The notes under the pieces are model-generated. The model saw only the letters and a program-made list of their open reading frames with translations, was not told the DNA's origin and did not search any database. A DNA stretch of 64,000 nucleotides from Hyphomicrobiaceae bacterium (GTDB taxonomy: Bacteria; Pseudomonadota; Alphaproteobacteria; Rhizobiales; Xanthobacteraceae): NCBI GenBank assembly GCA_947472885.1, contig CANJBX010000012.1, positions 1 through 64,000 on the forward strand. The letters are read 5' to 3'. The position numbers were made by a program, and so were the translations under genes. Below, piece after piece: positions 40,328 through 49,329 of the stretch. The number at the start of each line of letters is the position of its first letter. The stretch's first letter is position 1.

Positions 40328-41455
40328 ATGGATTCATCCGTAACAACCACGTCGATTGCCCGCGGGGCGCGTCCCGCGCCCGAACTCACCGTGGTGATTC
40401 CGACCTATAACGAACGCGCCAATATCCCGCTGCTGGTCGAGCGGCTGCGCAAGACACTCGACGGCTTCGAATGGGAAGCGCTGTTCGTCGATGACAATTC
40501 CCGCGACGGCACCTCCGACGCCGCGCGCGCCATCGGCGAGACCGACGCCCGCGTGCGCTGCATCCGCCGCATCGGCCGGCGCGGCCTTTCCGGCGCCTGC
40601 ATCGAAGGCATGCTGGCGACGCAGGCGCGCTACGTCGCAGTAATGGATGCCGACCTGCAGCACGACGAAACCGCGCTCGTCGCCATGCTGGAGAAACTGC
40701 GCAGCGGCGACATTGACCTCGTCGTCGCCAGCCGGCACTTGAGCGGCGGCTCTGACGAAGTGTTCTCTGCATTGCGGCAGAAGATCAGCCGCGGCTCAAG
40801 CGCCATCGCGCGCCGGGTACTTGGCGTGTCATTGAGCGATCCGATGAGCGGCTTCTTCATGATCCGCCGCACCGAGTTCAACGCGCTGGCGCCGCAGCTT
40901 TCATCGCAGGGCTTCAAGATCCTGGTCGATATCGTCGCCAGCGCACGCGGCAAGCTGCGCATCGCCGAGGTACCGTTCGTGTTCCGCGAACGCCAGCACG
41001 GCGAAAGCAAGCTCGACGCGCGCGTGGCGATTGATTTCGCCGCACTCATCGTCGCCAAGCTCACCAACGATATGGTGTCGTTCCGCTTCCTGATGTTCTG
41101 CGCGGTCGGCCTCACCGGCTTCGGCATTCATCTGGCGTTCCTGCAGGTCTGCGCGATGCAGGGCCTGAGTTTCGCCAAGGCGCAGATCGTCGCGACCCTC
41201 GGCGCCATTGCGTGGAATTTCGTGCTGAACAACGCGCTGACCTATCACGACCAGCGCCTCACCGGCTGGCCGTTCATCACCGGCCTGATCCGGTTCACGC
41301 TGATCTGCTCGGTCGGCGCGCTGTCCAACGTCGGCATCGCGAGCTGGATCTACGACTACGATTCCGACTGGTGGCACGCCGGCATCGCCGGCGCTGTCAT
41401 GGGTGCGGTGTGGAACTACCTGGTGTCCTCGGCGATTGTCTGGAAGCAACGCTGA
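40328..41455 (+). CDS. Dolichol-phosphate-mannose-synthase-like GT2 fused to GtrA
   Basis: Transfers a sugar from a nucleotide donor to polyprenyl phosphate. In 375 residues, about 18-245 form the GT2 domain (TVVIPTYNERANIPLLVERL; MDADLQHDE with the DxD motif; QHGESKL near its end) and about 255-375 the four-helix GtrA domain (FLMFCAVGLTGFGIHLAF; GAIAWNFVLNNALTY), thought to flip or hold the lipid-linked sugar. This domain fusion is common in bacteria. With the two GT-C genes it makes a compact system for decorating an envelope polymer. Confidence 0.92.
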   Translation: MDSSVTTTSIARGARPAPELTVVIPTYNERANIPLLVERLRKTLDGFEWEALFVDDNSRDGTSDAARAIGETDARVRCIRRIGRRGLSGACIEGMLATQARYVAVMDADLQHDETALVAMLEKLRSGDIDLVVASRHLSGGSDEVFSALRQKISRGSSAIARRVLGVSLSDPMSGFFMIRRTEFNALAPQLSSQGFKILVDIVASARGKLRIAEVPFVFRERQHGESKLDARVAIDFAALIVAKLTNDMVSFRFLMFCAVGLTGFGIHLAFLQVCAMQGLSFAKAQIVATLGAIAWNFVLNNALTYHDQRLTGWPFITGLIRFTLICSVGALSNVGIASWIYDYDSDWWHAGIAGAVMGAVWNYLVSSAIVWKQR

Positions 41456-41609
41456 CAAATTTGCCCGTAATTTCGGCAAGCGCCTGAAATTGAACAATAT
41501 TGTGTGCTGTAAAGACGGTGTTCCACCTTCGACGGCGCCGGCAGCAATCTTGCTTTGTTTACGAATTGCCCCGCACAATACCGTCGCAGACCTATAACGG
41601 TTGAATTTC

Positions 41610-42401
41610 ATGTGCCGCTGGATTGCCTATCGCGGTCAGCAGACCGCACTCGAGCATTACGTGACTGCCCCATCGCATTCGCTGGTTGAGCAGAGCATTC
41701 GCGCGCTCGAAGGAACCACCTCCACCAACTGCGACGGCTTTGGCCTCGGCTGGTATGGCGAACATCCGGAGCCGGGCCTCTATCGCGAAGTGCGTCCGGC
41801 GTGGTCCGACGAAAACCTGCGCTACCTGTGCCGCCACATCCGCTCACACCTGTTCTTCGCACATGTCCGCGCCACGACCGGCACCGCGGTGACGCGGCCG
41901 AACTGCCACCCGTTCGCGGTCGGGCAGATGATGTTCATGCACAACGGCCTGATTGGCGACTGGGCGCGCATCCGCCGCAAGGTCGAGAACATGATCCCCG
42001 ACGCGCTCTACGGCTCGCGCGCCGGCACCACCGACTCCGAAGCGGTGTTCCTCGCCATTCTGGGCGCCGGTGGACGCGAAGATCCCATCGGTGCGACCGA
42101 ACGTGTGCTGGCGGCGCTCACCGACATGGTCAGCACCGGCGGCCACCACGAGCCGCTGCGGTTCACCTCGGCCATGTCCGACGGCAAGAACCTCTATGCC
42201 TTCCGCTATTCCGCCAACGACAAGGCCAACACGCTGTATTACCGCGCCGTCGATGACGATGTCGTGGTGGTGTCCGAACCGCTCGACACCGACCGCGCGG
42301 TCTGGACCCCGGTGCCGACCAATCACATCCTGATTGCGCGGCCGGGCCAGAAGGTCGAGATGCGGCCGTTTTACGCCGAGCAGCGCCAGGCGGCGGAATA
42401 G
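41610..42401 (+). CDS. Class II glutamine amidotransferase (EgtC/YafJ-like)
   Basis: A 263-residue Ntn-type amidotransferase domain alone. The start at ATG 41610 puts Cys at position 2 (MCRWIAYRG), the nucleophile once Met is removed; a TTG three codons upstream would bury it and is excluded on that ground. LFFAHVRATTGTAVTRPNCHPF and FMHNGLIGDW are conserved. It lacks a synthase domain, as in YafJ/EgtC, so the acceptor of the amide nitrogen or the gamma-glutamyl substrate is unknown. No egtB or egtD gene is adjacent. Confidence 0.88.
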   Translation: MCRWIAYRGQQTALEHYVTAPSHSLVEQSIRALEGTTSTNCDGFGLGWYGEHPEPGLYREVRPAWSDENLRYLCRHIRSHLFFAHVRATTGTAVTRPNCHPFAVGQMMFMHNGLIGDWARIRRKVENMIPDALYGSRAGTTDSEAVFLAILGAGGREDPIGATERVLAALTDMVSTGGHHEPLRFTSAMSDGKNLYAFRYSANDKANTLYYRAVDDDVVVVSEPLDTDRAVWTPVPTNHILIARPGQKVEMRPFYAEQRQAAE

Positions 42402-42403
42402 CC

Positions 42404-42445
42404 GTCATTCCGGGGCACAGGCACCGCCCGCGAGCCCGGAATGAC
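42404..42445. repeat. REP-like inverted repeat
   Basis: GTCATTCCGGG (42404-42414) and CCCGGAATGAC (42435-42445), a perfect 11-bp inverted repeat between the amidotransferase gene and lepA. Confidence 0.8.
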
Positions 42446-42519
42446 AAAGAATTCGGGCATTTGACGGCCTTTGCGCCCCCGTCCTTGCCCCCCTTGCCCC
42501 CCGCTGCTATCTCCCGGCC

Positions 42520-44325
42520 ATGACCACCGTCCCCATCGACAATATCCGCAACTTTTCCATCGTCGCCCACATCGACCATGGCAAGTCCACGCTGGCCGAC
42601 CGCCTGATCCAGATCACCGGCGGATTGCAGGACCGCGAAATGGTCGAGCAGGTGCTCGATTCGATGGATATCGAGCGCGAGCGCGGCATCACCATCAAGG
42701 CGCAGACGGTGCGCCTGAATTACCACGCCAATGACGGCAAGGATTACATCCTCAACCTGATGGACACGCCCGGCCACGTCGACTTCGCCTACGAAGTCTC
42801 GCGGTCGCTCGCCGCCTGCGAAGGTTCGCTGCTCGTCGTCGATGCCTCACAGGGCGTCGAGGCGCAGACGCTCGCCAACGTCTATGCGGCGCTCGACAGC
42901 AATCACGAGGTCGTGCCGATCCTCAACAAGGTCGATTTGCCGGCCGCCGAAGTCGCCAAGGTCAAGCAGCAGATCGAGGACGTCATCGGTCTCGATGCTT
43001 CCAACGCGGTCGAGATTTCCGCCAAGACCGGCCTCAACGTCCCCGCCGTGCTGGAGGCCATCGTCACGCGCCTGCCGCCGCCGAAGGGCGACCGCGATGC
43101 GCCGCTTAAGGCGCTGCTGGTCGATAGCTGGTACGACGTCTATCTCGGCGTCGTCGTGCTTGTGCGCATCATCGACGGCGTGATGAAAAAGAACATGCGC
43201 ATCCGCATGATGCGCACCAACGCAACCTATGACGTGGATCGCGTCGGCTTCTTCACGCCCAAGCTGACACAGGCGGAAGAACTCGGCCCCGGCGAAATCG
43301 GCTTTCTCACCGGCTCGATCAAGGAAGTCGCAGACACCCGCGTCGGCGACACGCTGACCGACGACCGCAAGCCGACTGCCGAAGCGCTGCCGGGTTTCCG
43401 GCCCGCCATCCCGGTCGTGTTCTGCGGACTGTTCCCGGTCGATGCCAACGACTTCGAGACGCTGCGCGCCGCCATGGGCAAGCTGCGCCTCAACGACGCC
43501 AGCTTCTCGTTCGAAATGGAAACGTCAGCCGCGCTCGGCTTCGGTTTCCGCGCCGGCTTTCTCGGCCTCCTGCATCTCGAAATCATCCAGGAACGGCTTG
43601 AGCGCGAGTTCAACCTCAACCTGATCGCGACCGCGCCGTCGGTCATCTACAAAATGAAACTGACCAACGGCAAGGAAATCGAGATTCACAATCCGGTCGA
43701 TATGCCTGATCCGGTGCAGATCGAGGAGATCCAGGAGCCATGGATCGAAGCCACGATCATGACGCCGGACGAATATCTCGGCAGCGTACTCAAGCTTTGT
43801 CAGGACCGCCGCGGTGTGCAGAAAGAGCTGACCTACGTCGGCGCACGCGCCATGGTGAAATACGAACTACCGCTCAACGAAGTGGTGTTCGACTTCTACG
43901 ACCGGCTGAAGTCGGTGTCGAAGGGCTATGCCTCGTTCGATTATCACCTGACGGATTTCCGCGTCGCCGATCTCGTGAAGATGCAGATTCTCGTCAACGC
44001 CGATCCGGTCGATGCGCTCTCGATGCTGGTCCATCGCACGCGCGCGGAAGCCCGCGGCCGCGCCATGGTCGAGAAGCTCAAGGAACTGATCCCGCCGCAC
44101 ATGTTCCAGGTGCCGATCCAGGCCGCCATCGGCGGCAAAGTGATCGCGCGTGAGACGGTGCGCGCATTGCGCAAGGACGTTACCGCCAAGTGCTACGGCG
44201 GCGACATTTCCCGTAAGCGCAAGCTGCTCGACAAGCAGAAGGAAGGCAAAAAGAAGATGCGCCAGTACGGCAAGGTTGAGATTCCGCAGGAAGCCTTCAT
44301 CGCCGCGCTGAAGGTGGATGTGTGA
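42520..44325 (+). CDS. lepA: Translation elongation factor 4 (LepA)
   Basis: Ribosome-associated GTPase that back-translocates or remodels stalled and assembling ribosomes. The 601-residue product has G1 [13 protein letters not shown]2/effector [13 protein letters not shown]3 DTPGHVDF, G4 NKVD, and the EF4-specific C-terminal region ending [20 protein letters not shown]. Length is normal, the gene is intact and ends in TGA. It marks the left edge of the AT-rich accessory block. Confidence 0.97.
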   Translation: MTTVPIDNIRNFSIVAHIDHGKSTLADRLIQITGGLQDREMVEQVLDSMDIERERGITIKAQTVRLNYHANDGKDYILNLMDTPGHVDFAYEVSRSLAACEGSLLVVDASQGVEAQTLANVYAALDSNHEVVPILNKVDLPAAEVAKVKQQIEDVIGLDASNAVEISAKTGLNVPAVLEAIVTRLPPPKGDRDAPLKALLVDSWYDVYLGVVVLVRIIDGVMKKNMRIRMMRTNATYDVDRVGFFTPKLTQAEELGPGEIGFLTGSIKEVADTRVGDTLTDDRKPTAEALPGFRPAIPVVFCGLFPVDANDFETLRAAMGKLRLNDASFSFEMETSAALGFGFRAGFLGLLHLEIIQERLEREFNLNLIATAPSVIYKMKLTNGKEIEIHNPVDMPDPVQIEEIQEPWIEATIMTPDEYLGSVLKLCQDRRGVQKELTYVGARAMVKYELPLNEVVFDFYDRLKSVSKGYASFDYHLTDFRVADLVKMQILVNADPVDALSMLVHRTRAEARGRAMVEKLKELIPPHMFQVPIQAAIGGKVIARETVRALRKDVTAKCYGGDISRKRKLLDKQKEGKKKMRQYGKVEIPQEAFIAALKVDV

Positions 44326-44404
44326 CGCACTAAGCGCACGTTGCCACCTATCAGAATCTCGCTTAAAGGTTGCGACATTCAACCTCTATTGCGAGGAAAC
44401 TATA

Positions 44405-45832
44405 ATGTCCAACAAAGACAAAATCCTTTCAGAATTTGATCTCTTTCGTGGAAACGGCGGCGGTATTGAATCTTGGTTTTCTGACGAAATGCCAGAAGTA
44501 GTTGCTGACGTACTCAACGAATGCGACTCGAAACCAATTTCTCTAGAAGTCCTAAATCAACTTCTCATCCTATCGCACGAAGGAGGGATGACGCCTGACT
44601 TTTTCAATTTTTACTTTTTGTCAGATCCACACCCGGGCGGGCTCTCTTGGTACGACCCAAAGAAAATCAAAGGATTTGAAGACCGATTTCTGCGCTCAAA
44701 AGAGATAGTTTCACTTGAACATTTGAGGTGGGGCTTAACGAGAATCTACACCGACGCCCTTCTACATTTTGGAAACATTCGGCAGTCATACCGAACGCTT
44801 CGATCCATGAACACGGACAGACTAAAGCTCTTTTTTAGTGAGAAGAACTTTCAGGTCAGCGACCTTACTAGTCGTGCCAACTATCTCCCCTTGGAAGAAA
44901 TAGCGAAGGATGATCGCTATCTCATCGCTGAGGTCGCTTGCAAAACTTATGCTCCTGCCGATGGCACATTGCCGGATCTTGTAAGCCACATATCTGATCG
45001 CTACGCCGAATTTGTCAAAGAAGGTCGACAAAGGCCAAAGATTAAAGACTTAATCACTGATGGTCCCACCGCCGGTCAGTACGACAAAGACCAGCTCTCG
45101 TTTTCACTTGATGAGGCGATGGAGCAGGAAATTACATAGCGTAGCGACGTCGAAAACGCCATCCGTCCACTCATTCTAAAATTCCAAGGCGCTCGAGAAC
45201 GCGCACTAAAAAATACTAAACTTTATCTCTCGATGGTGTCCGATCTAGATATATACGTCGCAACAAGCATGCGATCACGCACCGACTTTAGATCGATGGC
45301 CGATTTTTGCGAAACCGTATTTAGTGACAATAGATTGAAAAGTTTGAAGCTTAGATATTTTGATCCAACATTGAGCGCCGCTGAAAATCACGAAGACAAA
45401 GGCTTGATCGAATGCTTGATGGTCAAGTGCGCAAAAATCCTGATTTACAATGCGGGCGTAAGAGATAGCTATGGAAAAGACGCCGAAGCCGCGATGACGC
45501 TTAGCTTAGGTAAGCCAGTCATTTTTTATTGCGACTCAGAAACTAAGCGAAAAATATTTGTAGAAGTGCATCCTTTGACACGACTAATAAATTTTCACAG
45601 TGGAGTTGCTGTGGGCTCTATCGTTATTGATAAATTGCCCGACGTGGTTGAGATGGTCAGACGGATATTCCAGAACGACATGGAATTCGAGCTAAAGAAA
45701 AAGGCTGATAATTACTTTTTGTTGAGTGAGAAATTGACAGGCTCAACTCTGCGAGTTCAATCGAGCAATATGTTGCTTCGAGAAACTTTTTGGAACTACT
45801 ACCATCAGGTTCCTCCCTACAGCCGAGGCTAG
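44405..45832 (+). pseudogene. Foreign AT-rich gene with TIR/deoxyribosyltransferase-like C-terminus, split by in-frame TAG
   Basis: One frame runs from ATG 44405 (AGGAAAC upstream) to 45832, interrupted only by TAG at 45137-45139; the codons on both sides read as protein (SFSLDEAMEQEIT, stop, RSDVENAIRPLILKF). The intact product would be about 475 residues. Residues 1-244 match nothing I know. From about 280, DLDIYVATSMRSRTDF and, near 345-375, AKILIYNAGV…SYGKDAEAAMTLSLGKP look like a Rossmann-type nucleotide hydrolase fold of the nucleoside 2-deoxyribosyltransferase/TIR/SLOG kind, with a glutamate (about 361) at the usual catalytic place. AT-rich composition suggests transfer. The second half could still start at ATG 45233 (199 residues). 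A phage-defence effector is a plausible but unproven reading. Confidence 0.6.
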
Positions 45833-45840
45833 GCCTGCCG

Positions 45841-45880
45841 TCAGCTACACCGCCCGCACCGTCTTCTTCGCCAGCAATGT
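45841..45880 (-). repeat. Copy of the 3' end of an EAL-domain gene
   Basis: On the minus strand 45845-45880 reads LTLLAKKTVRAV-stop. Bases 45851-45876 match 24 of 26 with 47146-47171, the tail (LAKKTVRAA-stop) of the GGDEF-EAL gene 1.3 kb away. It looks like the leftover end of a second such gene or a duplication made when the foreign gene entered. Confidence 0.6.
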
Positions 45881-45895
45881 CAGTAGACCCTAGTT

Positions 45896-45914
45896 GCAAA
45901 TGATTATCAATTGC
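45896..45914. promoter_or_regulatory. Fur box
   Basis: GCAAATGATTATCAATTGC is a 19-bp near-palindrome (8 of 9 arm positions) with the TGATTATCA core of Fur boxes. It ends 25 bases before the ATG of the cupredoxin gene, so the gene was probably iron-repressed. A related iron regulator of this group could use the same site. Confidence 0.75.
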
Positions 45915-45939
45915 CATACAAATACACCCCCTGTTGACG

Positions 45940-46433
45940 ATGGAGGGTGAAATCCGCGGAGACGGGTTTACTGGATTTGCGATGGCCGTCGCGATGGCTG
46001 CCGGCCTGAATTTCACCGCCCATGCTGCGGGCGACCTGTCGAAGCAGCACCCGGTGAAGGTCACTGTCGAACTCGGCAAGCCGGGCAAGCACGAGTTCGT
46101 TCCGAACAAGCTGCGGTTTGAAACCGGCAAGCTCTACAAACTGGTGCTCAAGAATGCGAGCGCCGACCCGCACTACTTCACCTCGCACGGCTTCACCCAG
46201 ATGATCTAACGCGCAAGGTCCAGGTCACGCAGGAGCGTGACGGCAAGACCGTGACGCTGGCGGAATTCAAGGGCGCGATCCGCGAAATCGAGGTCTATCC
46301 GGGGCAGTCGGCCGAATGGTGGTTCGTGCCTGTCGCGTCAGGCCGCGTCAACGACCTGCGCTGCGGCATCACCGGAACGGACGGCAAATCGCACGCCGAT
46401 CACGGCATGGTCGGCGAGATCGTGATCGAGTGA
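45940..46433 (+). pseudogene. Frameshifted periplasmic cupredoxin-like protein
   Basis: The ATG at 45940 starts an exported protein (hydrophobic stretch ending FTAHAAGD) with cupredoxin features: HEFVPNKLRFETGKLYKLVLKN and HYFTSHGF. The frame ends after FTQMI at 46209; the rest continues in another frame (RKVQVTQERDGKTVTLAEFKG…HADHGMVGEIVIE) to 46433. One missing base near 46206-46209 explains this, since ATGATCT-ACGCGC would read QMI-x-TRKVQ. The intact protein of about 165 residues was likely a copper-binding or iron-uptake accessory protein, given the Fur box. It is alone: no permease gene follows. Confidence 0.75.
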
Positions 46434-46498
46434 GCCGCGCAAACAGCAAGCCGTAGCCCGGACGGGTTGGCGTAGCGGCTGCCGATTGTCTTTTTCAG

Positions 46499-46512
46499 CG
46501 TAACATGTTACG
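46499..46512. promoter_or_regulatory. Palindromic operator of the mazEF-like operon
   Basis: CGTAACATGTTACG is a perfect 14-bp palindrome 19 bases before the antitoxin start. Toxin-antitoxin operons are commonly autoregulated at such a site, so this is the likely binding site for the antitoxin or complex. Confidence 0.6.
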
Positions 46513-46530
46513 TTGGTCCAGGTGATCGAG

Positions 46531-46767
46531 ATGGCGACAACCCCGCGAAAGACTAAGCCTCGGAGTCCTCAGCAGCGCATGCAAGCGCAACGGGACCGCC
46601 TGCGCGCGCAAGGGCTGCGGCCGGTTCAGCATTGGGTGCCGGATTTGCGGGATCCCAACGTGTTAGCCCAGATTCGACTAGAAGGCGCATTGCTCGCGAA
46701 GCACCCTGCTAATGATGCGATAGACGATTGGCTGGAGGCTGTGATCGACCCGAGCGACTGGTCTTGA
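46531..46767 (+). CDS. MazE-like antitoxin (DUF3018 family)
   Basis: A 78-residue antitoxin. RDRLRAQGLRPVQHWVPDLRDPNV is the pattern of the DUF3018 antitoxins that pair with MazF-type toxins; the C-terminal DDWLEAVIDPSDW would wrap the toxin. ATG 46531 is preferred; in-frame GTG and TTG codons lie up to 18 bases upstream. The last four bases overlap the toxin start (TTGA). Confidence 0.85.
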   Translation: MATTPRKTKPRSPQQRMQAQRDRLRAQGLRPVQHWVPDLRDPNVLAQIRLEGALLAKHPANDAIDDWLEAVIDPSDWS

Positions 46768-47093
46768 AGCGCGGGGACGTCGTGATCATCGTCGCGTCGG
46801 GCGAGTTGGGGAAGCCACGGCCCGCCATCGTTGTTCAGGCCGACGAATTGGGAGAGACCACGACATCTGTTCTGATCTGCCCCATCACTTCCGAAACGAA
46901 CGAATTTCGGAATATTCGGCCCGTCGTCGAACCTGATGCCCACAACGGTTTGCGTTCGCGCTCGCAGATCATGACAGACAAAGTCAGTGCGCTACGTCGC
47001 GACCGGATAAAGCAGGTTATCGGCAAGCTGGACGATGATACGTCGAGTAAACTCGACCGAGCATTATTGGTCGTTTTTGGGCTGGCGCGATAA
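46764..47093 (+). CDS. MazF/PemK-family toxin
   Basis: A 109-residue endoribonuclease-type toxin that would cleave mRNA. LKRGDVVIIVASGELGKPRPAIVVQ is the N-terminal signature (RGDVV, then KPRPA), and VLICPITSE and the late MTDKVSALRRDRI are also family motifs. The start is a TTG overlapping the antitoxin stop, which gives exactly the family N-terminus; low-efficiency TTG initiation would keep toxin below antitoxin. The upstream ATG at 46728 adds 12 unrelated residues and is rejected. Confidence 0.88.
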   Translation: MKRGDVVIIVASGELGKPRPAIVVQADELGETTTSVLICPITSETNEFRNIRPVVEPDAHNGLRSRSQIMTDKVSALRRDRIKQVIGKLDDDTSSKLDRALLVVFGLAR

Positions 47094-47139
47094 CCTTGGG
47101 CGGCGCTTCCAATAAGGCAGCCCAGATATTCTCGTGTCG

Positions 47140-49329
47140 CTAAGCCGCCCTTACCGTCTTCTTCGCCAGCATCTCCAGCACGCCTTTCTGCGGCTGCGCC
47201 TTGCTGAACAGGTAGCCCTGCCCTTCGTTACAGCCTTCCGCCTTGAGGCAATCCAGCTCCGCTTCCGTCTCGACGCCTTCAGCCGTGATCGTGATGCCGA
47301 GGCTTGAGCCGAGGCTGAGGATCGCCCGCACGATGGCCTGCGAGTCCGCGTTGTTGGCAAGGTCGCGCACGAACGACTGGTCGATCTTGATCTTGTCGAA
47401 CGGGAACTTGCGCAGATAGCTGAGCGAGGAATATCCCGTGCCGAAATCGTCCATGGAAATGTGGACCCCGAGCGCGCGCAGCGCATGCAGCGTCGCCATC
47501 ACCTGATCGACCTTTTCAAGCAGCAGCGTCTCGGTGATTTCAAGCTCCAGCCGCTTGGGCGACAGGCCGGTTTCTTCTAGCGTCGATTTCACCATGGCGA
47601 ACAGGTTGCCGGTGCGGAACTGCAGCGCCGACAGGTTGACCGCGAGCTTGACGTGGGGCGGCCACTGCACGGCGTCGGCACAGGCTTGTCTCAGCACATA
47701 CGCGCCGAGCGCCGTGATCAATCCGGTTTATTCGGCGACCGGCACGAACTCCGACGGCGGCACAAAGCCGCGCTCGGGATGCGGCCAGCGCACAAGAGCC
47801 TCGAATCCCGCGATCTGTCCGCTTTCGAGATTTACCAGCGGCTGATAGTGGACTTCCAGCCCATGCGCGAGCATCGCCGCGCGCAATTCCATTTCGAGGT
47901 GACGCCGCGCCTGCACGCGCGCATCCATCTCCGATTCAAAGAAACGGAATGCGCCCTTGCCGTCGGCCTTGGCGCGATAGAGCGCAAGGTCGGCATTCTT
48001 CAGCAGCTTGTCGGCGTCGATGCCGTCGCCAGGTGCGAGCGAAATGCCGATGCTGGCACCGATCAGCACCTGATGGCCCATGATGTCATAGGGTTCGCTG
48101 ATGTCTTCGAGGATACGCCGCGCGAGGGCCGAAACCTCCGCCAGGTCTTCGACATCGGTCTGCACCACGGCGAATTCGTCGCCGCCAAGCCGGGCCGCGG
48201 TGTCTTCCGCACGCAGCGCCGAACGCAGCCGCTGCGCGACGCATTGCAACAGGTGATCGCCGCAGGGATGCCCTAGCGTGTCGTTGACCGACTTGAAGTT
48301 GTCGAGGTCGATGCACAGCGTCGCCACGCTCTTGCCGGTGCGGCGCAGGCGCGTCAGCGCCTCTTCCATGCGGATGCGCAGCATGACGCGGTTCGGCAGG
48401 CCGGTCAGCGCATCGTGATGCGCCATGTGCGCAACGCGCGCCTCGGCCTGCTTGCGCTCGGTAATGTCGATGGCGGCGATCAGGACAGCGGGCGCGTTGC
48501 CGTGCTGGATCGCGCGTGCGTAGATCGCGACATCGATCCGCTTGCCGTCGGCCTTGATGTGTTTCCAGGTCCGTCCGGCGTAGCCCTCGGTTGAGCCGTG
48601 GTCGATCTGCTTGAGTTCCTCGTAGGTGTCGCAATCGTGGATGTGGCGCAGGTTCATGCAGAGGAACTGCTGGCGCGTATAGCCGTAGTGGCTCACGGCC
48701 GCTTCGTTGACCGACAGGATCGTATGGCGTTCGCGGTCATAGACGATCATCGGCACCGGATTGCCTTCGAACAGCAACCGGAAGGATTCATCGCGCTGTT
48801 TCATCTCCGTAATATCGACGCGCAGGCCGATGACGCCGCCGTCGGTGGTGCGGCGTTCCTCGATCAGGATGCAGCGGCCGTCGGAAAGATACTGCTCATG
48901 CGCCTTGCTCGGGTTGAACAGCATGGCGACACGCTGCTTGATCCATTCCTCTTCGTGGCCGATGGCTTCCGGATAGTCGCCGCGTTCGACGCCGACGCGC
49001 AGCGTGTCGGCGAGCTTCGCGCCCGGCTTGAACAGATCGGCGCTGCGCTTGTAGATGTCGGCGTATTTCTGGTTCCAGAGAATGTAGCGGCCCTCGGCAT
49101 CGAGAAAGACGAGGCCGTGCGGCAGGATGTCGATGGCTTCGCGCAATCGCGCATGGGCCTGCTGGGCCTGCGCGGTCGCGGCCTGCGCTTCGGCGCGCAT
49201 CCGCGTGAGCGCGGCATCGGCAGCAGGTTTTTTGAGGTGCTTGCCGGCGGACTTCGCCCCCGGCTTTGCGGCGCGTGCGCCTGCTGCGCCGGCCTTTTGC
49301 TTCGTTGTACGCTTGCCGCGAACCGCCAT
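47140..49329 (-). pseudogene. PAS-PAS-GGDEF-EAL c-di-GMP protein with in-frame TAA in the EAL domain
   Basis: Intact, this would be a roughly 730-residue cytoplasmic protein: a basic N-terminus, two PAS domains (PHGLVFLDAEGRYILWNQKY; VPMIVYDRERHTILSVNEAA), GGDEF (ARLGGDEFAVVQ, with a classical I-site RAED) and EAL (GFEALVRWPHPERGFVPP). The frame stops at TAA 47728-47730 directly after EFVPVAE and resumes in the same frame as TGLITALGAYVLRQAC, matching the family consensus with one codon changed to a stop. The cyclase half may still be made; the phosphodiesterase half is cut off after its first strand. A GTG/ATG restart at 47721 would give an EAL fragment lacking its glutamate loop. The start at 49329 or 49359 is uncertain. 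Confidence 0.9.
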
